In this document: positions 24,761-33,133 of the stretch, in pieces | How positions within the stretch are numbered: position 1 is the first letter of the stretch | How the letters are laid out: each line of letters opens with the position of its first letter | Position numbers and translations under genes: made by a program | NCBI GenBank assembly: GCA_013178165.1 | Contig: JABLXG010000003.1 | Coordinates: 1-39,710, forward strand | Origin: Anaerolineae bacterium | Lineage (GTDB): Bacteria > Chloroflexota > Anaerolineae > Aggregatilineales > Ch27 | Direction of reading: 5' to 3' | DNA: 39,710 nucleotides | Notes under the pieces: generated by a model | Told to the model about the DNA's origin: nothing | The model's input: the letters and a program-made list of their open reading frames with translations, nothing else | Database searches by the model: none

Positions 24761-26620
24761 CTAGCTGTCCGTCGGGTGATGGCGGTGATGGTGGCGACCA
24801 CGCAACCAGATAGCTGCGCCCCCGATCAACAACACCGGCATACCGATAAATGTAATAGCATAGGCCCCCAGCATCAGAAGCTGCGCGATACCCCTGGCAA
24901 CCTGCCAAGCGATCGTCACCAGCCGATCCATGACTGGTGGTTCCAGCTCAAAACGGGCCACGCTGCCCCCGATCGCCCGCAGGAGCGCCCCAGCTCCCGG
25001 CGCCAGAACCACCGGACGGGCCGCTCCGCCGCTCAAAATCAGCGCTTGCCCAGCAGAAATACTAACCGGCTCCCCATTCCGATGGACAGCGGTCACGATG
25101 CCCCGGCTCACATACAAGCGAGGGAGCGCCCCAACCACCGCCTCGACGGCGAAGCTTGCGCCTGTGCCAAGCAGCCGGTAATCGCCGATGCGCACGACAA
25201 AATCCTGCGTCGCCGCGCCCGTTTCTCCGCTCACCCACAACACGCCCTGCTGCAAAGTAATCTCGTCATCATGATGCGTCGCCAGAGTAGCCTCCGGCAG
25301 GTATAACCGGGAGCCACCGCGCGTGATCACCGTTGTATCTGGGCGGAGAGTGAGCGCTACCGATCCCAGGTCACCCGCTTGCACCTCCAGCCGCCGGCCA
25401 TAGCACCCCGCAGCAGCGATCTCCACCGTCACCATGCCCTCTGCCGGCACCGCTGCCAGCTCAAATGTGCCGCTAAGTGGATCTGCCTGGGCCGTTGCCA
25501 GGCCAGGAATCGTCGCCTGCGCAAAAGGCAGCGGTTGGTTGTCCAGCGTGACGGTTCCCTGTAGGGTTGCCGTCCCACCGCGTGTCAGATGGATAAGCGC
25601 CTCCTGCAAAGGTGCCTGTCGCAGGTCGCACCGCACAGGCAGATGAAAACCCTTGCTACTCCGTGCCAGCAATGCATACTCGCTGACCGCCAGATCGTCC
25701 AGCCGGAAAGCGCCATCCTCAGCGGTCATAGTACGCCGGGCGGCGCCGGTCAACAGATCAACAGCCAGAATGGTTGCGCTGGCGCCCGCCCCGGAAACAC
25801 CATCCACAACCCAACCGCTGACCGCCCCGCGCACAGGCCGGGCGGTCAGCGTCACCGGCGACAGTACAGATACACCAGCAGGCAGCACTACAGTCTGCGG
25901 TTCGGCTTCGTAACGTGTATCACCGGCAACCACCGGCGTCAGCGAAACCTGGTAAGTCAGGTCGGCATAGGATAGCCCTTCAATGTTCACCATCGCCCGG
26001 CCATCCAGGACACTGGCATAAAAGGAGCGTGGCCGCCACTCATAGATGGTTGTGCTGGCCACGACCTGCGCCCCCTGCACATCCTCTGGCAACCCCTCTA
26101 CCTGCACCATCAGGGTCCGGAAAACCCCGCGATCTAGCCTGATCTGGCGAACAGCGCTGCCGGTCAATCCATCGGGCGTCCGGGCGTGAACGAGTAGTTG
26201 CACTGTGCCGCCCGGCACTGCTATCTGGCCAAAATTGTGGCAGGTCAGACACAAATCGGCCTCATGAATTTCGATGGTCGGCAGCGAATTATGGGGGTTG
26301 ATCGTCGCCCAGATATGAAAGTAGCCATCCGCACCAACAGGAACACGGCTCTCAACTGCCGCGCCAGTCTCATCGATGAACGTCAGTGTCAACTCAACAC
26401 TCGTCAAGTCAACCGGCGCGTCATAGCTGATCACCCGACCGGAGATAGGCACGCTGGTCAGTACGCCGGTGGGAGCAGCATAGAATGTCTCCCCCTGGCC
26501 CGGGGAAGCTAGTAGAACCTCCAGGCTTCCCGATGGCCCCTGCGCGGCGGTTCCACTGGTCAACAGCGCCACACCTAACAGACTCACCAACATCAACAGC
26601 AGGGATCGTAGTGGTGTCAT
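24761..26620 (-). CDS. Exported, C-terminally anchored protein with carboxypeptidase-regulatory-like and FecR-like domains
   Basis: About 619 residues. A signal peptide (MTPLRSLLLMLVSLLGVALLTSGTAAQG) is followed by beta-sandwich repeats, with carboxypeptidase-regulatory-like segments such as ATILAVDLLTGAARRTMTAEDGAFRLDDLAVSEY, then a FecR-like region (VVRIGDYRLLGTGASFAVEAV and ISAGQALILSGG) and a C-terminal helix ending in a His-rich tail. One c-type haem motif, CLTCH, sits near residue 125. ATG 26620 lies five bases after the stop of the cytochrome gene. It could hold the cytochrome at the membrane or take part in sensing. No close functional relative is recognised. Confidence 0.75.
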   Translation of the reverse strand: MTPLRSLLLMLVSLLGVALLTSGTAAQGPSGSLEVLLASPGQGETFYAAPTGVLTSVPISGRVISYDAPVDLTSVELTLTFIDETGAAVESRVPVGADGYFHIWATINPHNSLPTIEIHEADLCLTCHNFGQIAVPGGTVQLLVHARTPDGLTGSAVRQIRLDRGVFRTLMVQVEGLPEDVQGAQVVASTTIYEWRPRSFYASVLDGRAMVNIEGLSYADLTYQVSLTPVVAGDTRYEAEPQTVVLPAGVSVLSPVTLTARPVRGAVSGWVVDGVSGAGASATILAVDLLTGAARRTMTAEDGAFRLDDLAVSEYALLARSSKGFHLPVRCDLRQAPLQEALIHLTRGGTATLQGTVTLDNQPLPFAQATIPGLATAQADPLSGTFELAAVPAEGMVTVEIAAAGCYGRRLEVQAGDLGSVALTLRPDTTVITRGGSRLYLPEATLATHHDDEITLQQGVLWVSGETGAATQDFVVRIGDYRLLGTGASFAVEAVVGALPRLYVSRGIVTAVHRNGEPVSISAGQALILSGGAARPVVLAPGAGALLRAIGGSVARFELEPPVMDRLVTIAWQVARGIAQLLMLGAYAITFIGMPVLLIGGAAIWLRGRHHHRHHPTDS

Positions 26621-26625
26621 GGCTG

Positions 26626-27597
26626 TCACCGCAGATCCGTGAAATACGGGCACCAAGCCATCACCGCCCCCTGTGGATGGCAGGCGGGATTGTCGCAGGC
26701 CACCTCCTGTGCCAGCGGTGGTCGGGTTGCATCCCTGGCGTGGTGGCAGGTACCACAGGCAACCTTGGTTTGCAAGTTATGAGATGGCCAGGAGGTAAGT
26801 GTATGGGCAAAGCGAACTGTGATCACCTGGCCGTAGAAGTTCGAGGCCGGATCGCGGTCGCGCCACAGGTTCAGGCCGCCCCGGTCGTGGCAGGCCGAAC
26901 AGTGAACCTGCGGGTAATGGTCGGCATGGACCTCAACGGCGGTTCCTTGCAAGGGATCATGGCAATCCTCACAAGCGATGTTCTCCCCGCCATGGGGATC
27001 GTGACATGCCAGGCATCCCCAGCCGGGATGAGCCTGATCAGCGCTCATTTCCTCAACTACCTGAAAGCCGTGCTGCCCCTCATGGCAGTGGGCGCATAGC
27101 GCGTCGGTGGTCTCAACCGGCTCATAAGCGCCGAGGGCCTGGTTCCAGAACATCGGGGTGATCCGGTAGGAATCGCCCACCGGTTCATGGCAGATGGGGC
27201 AACCAATATGATGCCAGTCTGCCTCCGCCACCGGCTCGCCGCCCGCGAGCACCGGGCGTGCTTCCCCTGGGATGCGCTTACAGGCAGCGCAATCGAGCGC
27301 CGCCTCGGCGGCGGGATGTTCCGGGTCCCAGTTCAGGGGGGATTTGCAGCGTGCGCAGGTCGTATCCGCGCCCAGGCCGTTGTCATAGGTCGCCGCATGG
27401 CCAGACCGTTCCCAGGCAGCAAAAGCCGCGGCTACCTGGGCAGGGCTGGCAATATCACTGCCAGATGAAGGCGTCACTGTAGCTGCCCCCCCCTGTGCCT
27501 GGACGTCAATTGGAGCGAGTCCGGCAGCAAGGAGAAGGCCAACCGCCCCCAGTAGGCCTATTCCAATCCCCATCAGCATCTGCGCCAGAAGCCGCAT
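26626..27597 (-). CDS. Multihaem c-type cytochrome with two CxxCK motifs
   Basis: A 323-residue exported protein: signal peptide or N-terminal anchor (residues 1-34), then six CxxCH haem sites at 133, 168, 195, 209, 233 and 281, one CX4CH at 301-307, and two CxxCK motifs at 81-85 (CARCK) and 103-107 (CAACK). CxxCK binds the lysine-ligated catalytic haem of nitrite reductase NrfA, but the rest does not look like NrfA. It lies divergent from the DmsA-type operon with a shared 400-base promoter region, suggesting that it carries electrons to or from that enzyme. Confidence 0.9.
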   Translation of the reverse strand: MRLLAQMLMGIGIGLLGAVGLLLAAGLAPIDVQAQGGAATVTPSSGSDIASPAQVAAAFAAWERSGHAATYDNGLGADTTCARCKSPLNWDPEHPAAEAALDCAACKRIPGEARPVLAGGEPVAEADWHHIGCPICHEPVGDSYRITPMFWNQALGAYEPVETTDALCAHCHEGQHGFQVVEEMSADQAHPGWGCLACHDPHGGENIACEDCHDPLQGTAVEVHADHYPQVHCSACHDRGGLNLWRDRDPASNFYGQVITVRFAHTLTSWPSHNLQTKVACGTCHHARDATRPPLAQEVACDNPACHPQGAVMAWCPYFTDLR

Positions 27598-27996
27598 GCC
27601 GACCTTGCCTCGTCAATTGCACGTTGCGCTACTACAACCATTATACTGACGCTGCTCACCTCTTTATGACGTCTTGTGTCAGCAATTACCTGGCACAAGA
27701 TCAGTTTCTGCGGCCGGGTTTCCCTCAGTCCTCTGAGCACTGTGTCACAGGATTGCTCATTAACCACCCAAGATCAGATTTTTTCTTACAAAAAACACGG
27801 GTTATGACTGACAGACAAAGCCAGTCGTGTTGGTTAAAGTCAAATTGATCACCACAAGTCCGGATTCAATTCACTGTTACACACAACGTTCGGCAACCGC
27901 GAGGGGAAAGGAGAACACCATCGGACGTAAATTTGTGATTCTCGCTGTTCGATTGCCGGGATTCACGCCAGATCGACAAGTCAGAAAGGCAGTTCC
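27598..27996. promoter_or_regulatory. Divergent promoter region between cytochrome and DmsA operons
   Basis: About 400 bases without a gene. Palindromes visible are CTCAG-TCCT-CTGAG (27724-27737) and CTGTG-T-CACAG (27740-27750), next to each other; a larger imperfect hairpin joins AACACG to CGTGTT near 27795-27831. GTTCGGCAACCG (27888-27899) recurs exactly upstream of the lipoprotein gene at 32385. No promoter is unambiguous. Confidence 0.45.
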
Positions 27997-30417
27997 ATGA
28001 GCAAAAACGAAAGAACAGACCTGCTCACCCAGTTGAACAGCGCAACCCTGAATCGCCGGTCCTTCCTCAAATGGTCAACGGCGGTTGGTGCAACGGCGAT
28101 GCTGGCCAGCAAGGTTGATCTGCTCGATGGCATCTACCCGCTCAGCACAGCCCTGGCGCAGGCTGAGACAAAGATCATCCCAACCGGTTGCGCACACAAT
28201 TGCGGTGGTCGTTGTGTCTTGAAGGCGCACGTCAAGGACGGCGTGGTCGTCCGCGTAACATCCGATACCGACCGTCCCGACGATCCCATGGATCCGCAAC
28301 TGCGCGCCTGTGTGCGCGGACGGTCTTACCGCCGTCGTGTCTACGCCCCGGACCGGCTGCGCTCGCCGCTGCGCCGGAAAGGGCCACGTGGCTCCGGTCT
28401 ATTCGAGGAAATCAGCTGGGAAGAGGCAATTGATACCGTTGCTGAAAACCTGATCCGCATCAAGGAGCAGTACGGCAACTCCGCTATCTACAGCCACTAC
28501 TCCACCGGTGCTTATACCAATATCTGCGGGGCCGCGCCCGTTGGGCGGATGCTGAATCTGTTCGGTGGCACGCTTGGTTATTACAACAACTATTCATGGG
28601 CCTGCGTCCAGGTCGCCACACCGACAGTCTACGGTACCCAGAATACCGGCCAGAGCCGCCTTGACTGGCTCAATACCAGGCTGATCCTGATGTGGGGTTG
28701 GAACCCGGCCGAGATGATCGACGGGACCAACACAATGTATTTCGTCAAGATGGCCCGTCAGGCTGGCGCCAAGACTATTCTGATCGATCCGCGCCACAGC
28801 ATGAGCGCTGTCGGCCTGGCCGATGAGTGGATCCCGATCCGCCCCGGCACCGATGCGGCCATGATGGCAGCCATGGCCTACGTGATGATCACCGAAGGCC
28901 TGGTCGATGAGGACTTCGTCAACCGCTATGCCCTGGGCTACGACGCGCAACACATGCCTGAAGGCTATGAGAACGCCGAGTCGTTCAAGGCTTATATCCT
29001 GGGCGAAAGCGATGGCACTCCCAAGACTCCTGAATGGGCCGAAGCCATCACCGGCGTCCCAGCGGCGACTATTGCCCGCATCGGGCGTGAGTACGCCACT
29101 ACCAAGCCTGCCATGCTCTACCAGGGCTACGGCATCCAGCGCCGTGCCTATGGTGAGCAGGTTGTACGCATGGGCTGTGTGCTACCCGTCCTGACTGGCA
29201 ATATCGGCATCTCCGGCGGCTGGGCCTCCGGTATCGCCTTCGCCATCAGCGCGGAAGGCACACCCGGCGCCGGCTTCCCCAGTGTAGCCAACCCGGTACC
29301 CTATTCGATCCCCAGCTTCCTGTTCACTGATGCGATCCTGCGTGGTAAGGAGATGGGACGTGCGGACGGCGTGCGTGGCCTGGCTGACGGCGAGGAAACG
29401 CTGCCCAACAGCATCAAGTTCCTCTACAATCCAGCGGGCAACTGCATCGTCAACCAGCACGGCAATGTCAACCGCACCATCGAAATCCTCAAGGATGAAT
29501 CGTTGGCCGAATTCATTGTCAGTCATGAGCACTTCCTGACCCCCTCGGCCCGTTACTCCGATATCGTGCTGCCGGCCTGCACCTTCTGGGAAACCTGGGG
29601 CATGGCCAGCAACTGGAAGTACAGTCCCTCCCGTATCCTGATGCCACAGGTGATCGAGCCGCTGTATGGCACCAAGAGCGACTACGCCATCTGTGCAATG
29701 ATCGCCGAGCGACTGGGCATCTACGATGAGTTCACCGAGGGCGGCAAGACCGAGCTTGACTGGTACAACCAGTGGGTCGATCAGCTTGTCAACGAATACG
29801 GGAACATCTACGGCAACCGCGAATCGTTTGAGGCGCGTGGATCCATGACCGTCCCGTACACGGAGAATCCGCCGGTGGCCTTCGCTGATTTCATCGCCGA
29901 TCCGGCCGCCAAACCGCTCAGCACGCCTTCCGGCCTGATTGAGATCTTCTCGACTGCCATGGCTGCCGTCAATAAGCCCGAGGAAGTGCCGCCCATCCCC
30001 AAGTACATCCAGGAATGGGAAAGCCCCTTCGGGCCAGAAGCTGAGGAATACCCGCTGCAGGCCATCGGTCACCACTACATGCACCGCATCCACTCCACCT
30101 TCGACAACATTGACTGGATGGAGGAAGCCTTCCCGCAGCGCGTGTTTATGAACCCGATCGACGCGGAAGCGCGTGGGATCAAAGATGGCGATCTGGTGCG
30201 AGTCTTCAACAACCGTGGCTCCATGCTGCTTCCGGCCCGCGTGACTCCGCGCATCATGCCCGGCGTGGTGAATGTTCCGCAGGGCGGCTGGTATACGCCA
30301 GATGCAAACGGCGTTGACCGGCGCGGTTGCGTCAACGTGCTCACCAGTGAGCGCCCCTCGCCATACGCATTCGGGAACACCCAGCAGACCATCATGGTGC
30401 AGGTCGAGAAAGCCTAG
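27997..30417 (+). CDS. Molybdopterin oxidoreductase catalytic subunit, DmsA type, Tat-exported
   Basis: An 806-residue Mo-bisMGD enzyme. A Tat signal NRRSFLKWS (19-27) leads to an ALAQ cleavage region. A [4Fe-4S] site is formed by Cys65, 69, 73 and 105, followed by RGRSYRRRVYAPDRLRSPLRRKGPRG, which is very DmsA-like. Ser200, in YYNNYSWACVQ, fits the serine molybdenum ligand of DMSO reductases. A C-terminal dinucleotide-binding domain holds GDLVRVFNNRGSMLLPARVTPRIMPGVV. Transcribed with DmsB and DmsC homologues, it should reduce (or oxidise) an external S- or N-oxide-like substrate outside the membrane. True substrate unknown. Confidence 0.93.
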   Translation: MSKNERTDLLTQLNSATLNRRSFLKWSTAVGATAMLASKVDLLDGIYPLSTALAQAETKIIPTGCAHNCGGRCVLKAHVKDGVVVRVTSDTDRPDDPMDPQLRACVRGRSYRRRVYAPDRLRSPLRRKGPRGSGLFEEISWEEAIDTVAENLIRIKEQYGNSAIYSHYSTGAYTNICGAAPVGRMLNLFGGTLGYYNNYSWACVQVATPTVYGTQNTGQSRLDWLNTRLILMWGWNPAEMIDGTNTMYFVKMARQAGAKTILIDPRHSMSAVGLADEWIPIRPGTDAAMMAAMAYVMITEGLVDEDFVNRYALGYDAQHMPEGYENAESFKAYILGESDGTPKTPEWAEAITGVPAATIARIGREYATTKPAMLYQGYGIQRRAYGEQVVRMGCVLPVLTGNIGISGGWASGIAFAISAEGTPGAGFPSVANPVPYSIPSFLFTDAILRGKEMGRADGVRGLADGEETLPNSIKFLYNPAGNCIVNQHGNVNRTIEILKDESLAEFIVSHEHFLTPSARYSDIVLPACTFWETWGMASNWKYSPSRILMPQVIEPLYGTKSDYAICAMIAERLGIYDEFTEGGKTELDWYNQWVDQLVNEYGNIYGNRESFEARGSMTVPYTENPPVAFADFIADPAAKPLSTPSGLIEIFSTAMAAVNKPEEVPPIPKYIQEWESPFGPEAEEYPLQAIGHHYMHRIHSTFDNIDWMEEAFPQRVFMNPIDAEARGIKDGDLVRVFNNRGSMLLPARVTPRIMPGVVNVPQGGWYTPDANGVDRRGCVNVLTSERPSPYAFGNTQQTIMVQVEKA

Positions 30418-30428
30418 GAGGTAAAATC

Positions 30429-31036
30429 ATGGCTCAGTATGGTTTCTACGTAGACCTTAACGCCTGCATCGGCTGCAAGGCATGCCAGATGGCCTGCAAA
30501 GACCGGGCCAACAACGAGGTGGGCTTCAACTGGCGCCGGGTGATCGAGTACGGCGGCGGGGAGTGGACGAAGGTCGGCAACGCCTGGCAGCCAAACATCT
30601 TCGCCTACTTTGTACCGACGGCCTGTCACCACTGCTCCAACCCGCCCTGTCTGCCCGTCTGCCCAACGGCGGCGATCAGCAAGGACGAAAACGGCATCGT
30701 CAAGATCAATGTCGACCAGTGCATCGGCTGCCACTACTGCGAGTGGGCCTGCCTGTGGGGCGCCCCGATCTTCTACGAGGACCGCGGGGTGGTGACAAGT
30801 GCGACTTCTGCAAGGACATCGTCGATGCGGGCGGTGCACCGGCCTGTGTCGAGGCCTGCCCGATGCGAGCGATGGAATGGGGGGATATTGAGGAACTCAA
30901 GGCTCGCCATCCTGAGGCGGTGTTCCCGGTGGCGCCTCTGGCGGAGCCGCAGGACTTCGGCCCCAATGCCCTGTACACGCCACACAAGCAGGTTAGCGTG
31001 CTTGCCGGGGCTATTCTGAACCAGGAAGAGATCTGA
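30429..31036 (+). pseudogene. DmsB-type iron-sulfur subunit, frameshifted at a G-run
   Basis: A four-cluster ferredoxin subunit of about 202 residues when restored. Frame 1 carries CIGCKACQMACK, CHHCSNPPCLPVCP and CIGCHYCEWACLW; after 30789 the homologous protein continues in another frame with CDFCKDIVDAGGAPACVEACP through to the stop at 31036. Adding one G to the GGGG run (30786-30789) joins the frames cleanly as DRGGGDKCDFC. The unshifted frame runs on to 31019 without family character. AGGAGG lies before the ATG, and the stop is three bases from DmsC. A sequencing error or a recent mutation are both possible. It should pass electrons between DmsA and DmsC. Confidence 0.88.
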
Positions 31037-31039
31037 CCT

Positions 31040-32047
31040 ATGCTGCACCCCAACAACGAGTGGTCGCTGATCATTTTCAATGTGTTGGGTCAGATGTCCG
31101 TTGGCGCTTTCCTGGCCCTTGGTGTGGCTCACTTCTACGCCGTGCGCAAGGCCGGCCTGCAGCAAGCAGACCTGTTGAGCACACGGGCTTTGCTGGCGCT
31201 AGGCCCGATCCTGGTGATTGGCATGGCCGCTGTTTTTGGCCATGTCGGCAACCCGGAGCGCGTGTTCAACATGCTCAGCAACCTGGATACCTCCTGGTTG
31301 GCACGTGAAGTTGCCGCTTACGGAGCATTTCTGGTTGTTGGCGGTGCGTTTGCTATTCTGCAGGCTCTGACGCTGTTCAAGCGCGATGAGGAACTTCCCC
31401 TCTCGCCCGGTTTGCGCAAAGCCTTGCCCACAATCCGCATCGTGCTGGCCTGGATCGCGGCCATCTTCGGCCTGCTGTTCGTCCTGAGCGCGGCGATGAT
31501 CTACTATGACCCGCGCCTGGCCGTCCGGCAGACCGGCTGGGCCCACTTCCACACGGTGATCATCTTCTTCACCGATATGGTCATGCTGGGAGCATTGGCC
31601 CTCGGTGTTGGCTTTGTCGGTAACACCTTGTGGCTGGAACGGCGCAGCAAGGCGGACAAAGAGACTCTACAGATCCAGCTTGGCCTGCTCCGGGACTCAA
31701 TCAAGGGGATGGCCTTCGCTGCCATCGCCGCAATCGGCGTGCTGTTTGTGAGCACCCCGATCTACCTGGTGTACCTGGGCACCATGGGCGACCGTCTGAC
31801 CAGCAGCATCCTCATGATGCTGAATACAGAGTTCGCCACGTGGTTCTTCCTGTACCTGTTCCTGACGTTCACTGGGGCGGGAATCCTGAGTGGTTTCGCC
31901 TGGTACGTCGCTACAGCTGAGGGGAAGCGTCGATCGTTGCTGTACCTGCTGGTGGTGGGAGCCTTTGTCTGCGTGCTGGTGGCAGCGTTCATCGGCCGCT
32001 ACCTGTTCTACGCACGAAACGCGGTATTGCTGGTAGGCGGACCTTAA
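31040..32047 (+). CDS. DmsC-type membrane anchor subunit
   Basis: A 335-residue membrane protein with about eight or nine helices. The start HPNNEWSLIIFNVLGQMSVGAFLALGVAHF and the segment FGHVGNPERVFNMLSNLDTSWLAREV are characteristic of DmsC anchors, which oxidise menaquinol for DmsAB. There is no haem-binding pattern. The gene follows DmsB by three bases and closes the DmsABC set; a terminator-like hairpin comes next. Confidence 0.92.
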   Translation: MLHPNNEWSLIIFNVLGQMSVGAFLALGVAHFYAVRKAGLQQADLLSTRALLALGPILVIGMAAVFGHVGNPERVFNMLSNLDTSWLAREVAAYGAFLVVGGAFAILQALTLFKRDEELPLSPGLRKALPTIRIVLAWIAAIFGLLFVLSAAMIYYDPRLAVRQTGWAHFHTVIIFFTDMVMLGALALGVGFVGNTLWLERRSKADKETLQIQLGLLRDSIKGMAFAAIAAIGVLFVSTPIYLVYLGTMGDRLTSSILMMLNTEFATWFFLYLFLTFTGAGILSGFAWYVATAEGKRRSLLYLLVVGAFVCVLVAAFIGRYLFYARNAVLLVGGP

Positions 32048-32080
32048 GCTCCACCTGACCGCGCTGAAGCGCAACGAGAT

Positions 32081-32116
32081 AAGGCGGCGCGGCGGGGATT
32101 CCCACTTCGCCGCCTT
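32081..32116 (+). terminator. Terminator-like hairpin after dmsC
   Basis: AAGGCGGCG (32081-32089) pairs with CGCCGCCTT (32108-32116); the loop can form a further GGG/CCC pairing. The trailing sequence is only moderately T-rich. The next 268 bases to the lipoprotein ATG hold no gene; they contain GTTCGGCAACCG (32324-32335), shared with the region upstream of DmsA. Confidence 0.65.
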
Positions 32117-32384
32117 ACTCTGTTGTTGTAGCGAACATCTGCAATGGTTACAATGTGATTTAGAATGAAGATCTTCTGAACCGGTCACCATCACATTTGC
32201 CGGACGCGTCAGGCAAGCTATACCCCGTTACAGCAGTCACCCATCCTGTTGCTTGACGCCATCATGAGCTGGAGCGTTCACGTTAGTCGTTGGCAGGCCC
32301 GCCGATTGGTCACGGCAAACACTGTTCGGCAACCGATCCGGGCATGCCACAAGACGACTCATTGTACAGGGAGTATCCCAGACT

Positions 32385-33107
32385 ATGCACAGGCACCACG
32401 GGTTTCCATTCGCAGTTCTGTTCCTGATCTTGCTGCTGACAGCCTGCGGCGGTGGCGCAACCCCAACCAGCACCCCGCAGCCCACCGACACACCAGCACC
32501 AACGAACACTCCGGCTCCCACCAGAACGCCGGAGCCAACGGTTGACCTTGCCGCGCTGTCTGCCCCAGAGCTTTATGCCACTGTCGAAGCCCTTCAGGAA
32601 GAACTCACCCTGGAGGAGCAGCACCTGCAGCAGGCATCCGGTTCTGAAGGGGCGTCAGTGCAGGCCAAAATTGACCAGCTTCGCGCTCAGATTCGTGAGC
32701 TAACCACCCTGGCGGAAGCAGCTGGCGGCGCTGGAGGTAGCGAGGTAACCGAAACACTGACGCTCACCGGCCTGTTTGCTGAAGCCCGTGAGTGGACCTG
32801 GGCAGAGATCGAAGCGCTTGGAATGCAGACTGTCACCGCTGCCGGGCCGAAGGAAGACGATCCGGAAGCAGAATACACCGGTGTCAGTCTGGCTGCCTTT
32901 CTGGAAGCCGCTGGCGTGGAAGATGGCGCGGCCACGCTGGTTGCCACCGCTGCGGACGACTTCACCGCCGAGATCGATCTGGCCGCAGCGAAAACCTGCG
33001 CCGATTGCCTGATCATCAGGCAGGATGAAGGCGGCCTGCGCCTGGTCATGCCCGGCTTCCCCAGCAAAAACTGGGTTCAGGACATCGTTAGCCTGGAAGC
33101 GAAATAG
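32385..33107 (+). CDS. Lipoprotein with Thr/Pro linker, coiled coil and molybdopterin-oxidoreductase-like domain
   Basis: A 240-residue lipoprotein. The lipobox LLLTAC puts the lipidated Cys at 21; a Thr/Pro-rich linker (about 26-52) follows, then a helical coiled-coil stretch (about 60-110), then a domain of about 115 residues (LTLTGLFAEAREWTWAEIEALGM, YTGVSLAAFLEAAGV, GGLRLVMPGFPSKNWVQDIVSLE) resembling the small Oxidored_molyb (sulfite-oxidase-like) fold. The sulfite oxidase Mo-ligand cysteine is not evident, but a CADC pair is present. Located between DmsC and a nine-haem cytochrome, it may be a redox or cofactor-binding accessory. A related domain occurs in the lipoprotein at 36450. Confidence 0.8.
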   Translation: MHRHHGFPFAVLFLILLLTACGGGATPTSTPQPTDTPAPTNTPAPTRTPEPTVDLAALSAPELYATVEALQEELTLEEQHLQQASGSEGASVQAKIDQLRAQIRELTTLAEAAGGAGGSEVTETLTLTGLFAEAREWTWAEIEALGMQTVTAAGPKEDDPEAEYTGVSLAAFLEAAGVEDGAATLVATAADDFTAEIDLAAAKTCADCLIIRQDEGGLRLVMPGFPSKNWVQDIVSLEAK

Positions 33108-33133
33108 GCCCCTGCCATCAGGAGCATGACCCT

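Noticed and set aside
30780-30800. Programmed -1 frameshift in the iron-sulfur subunit gene
   Set aside because: No X-XXY-YYZ slippery heptamer or following pseudoknot is visible; a missing G in a run of four explains it more simply.
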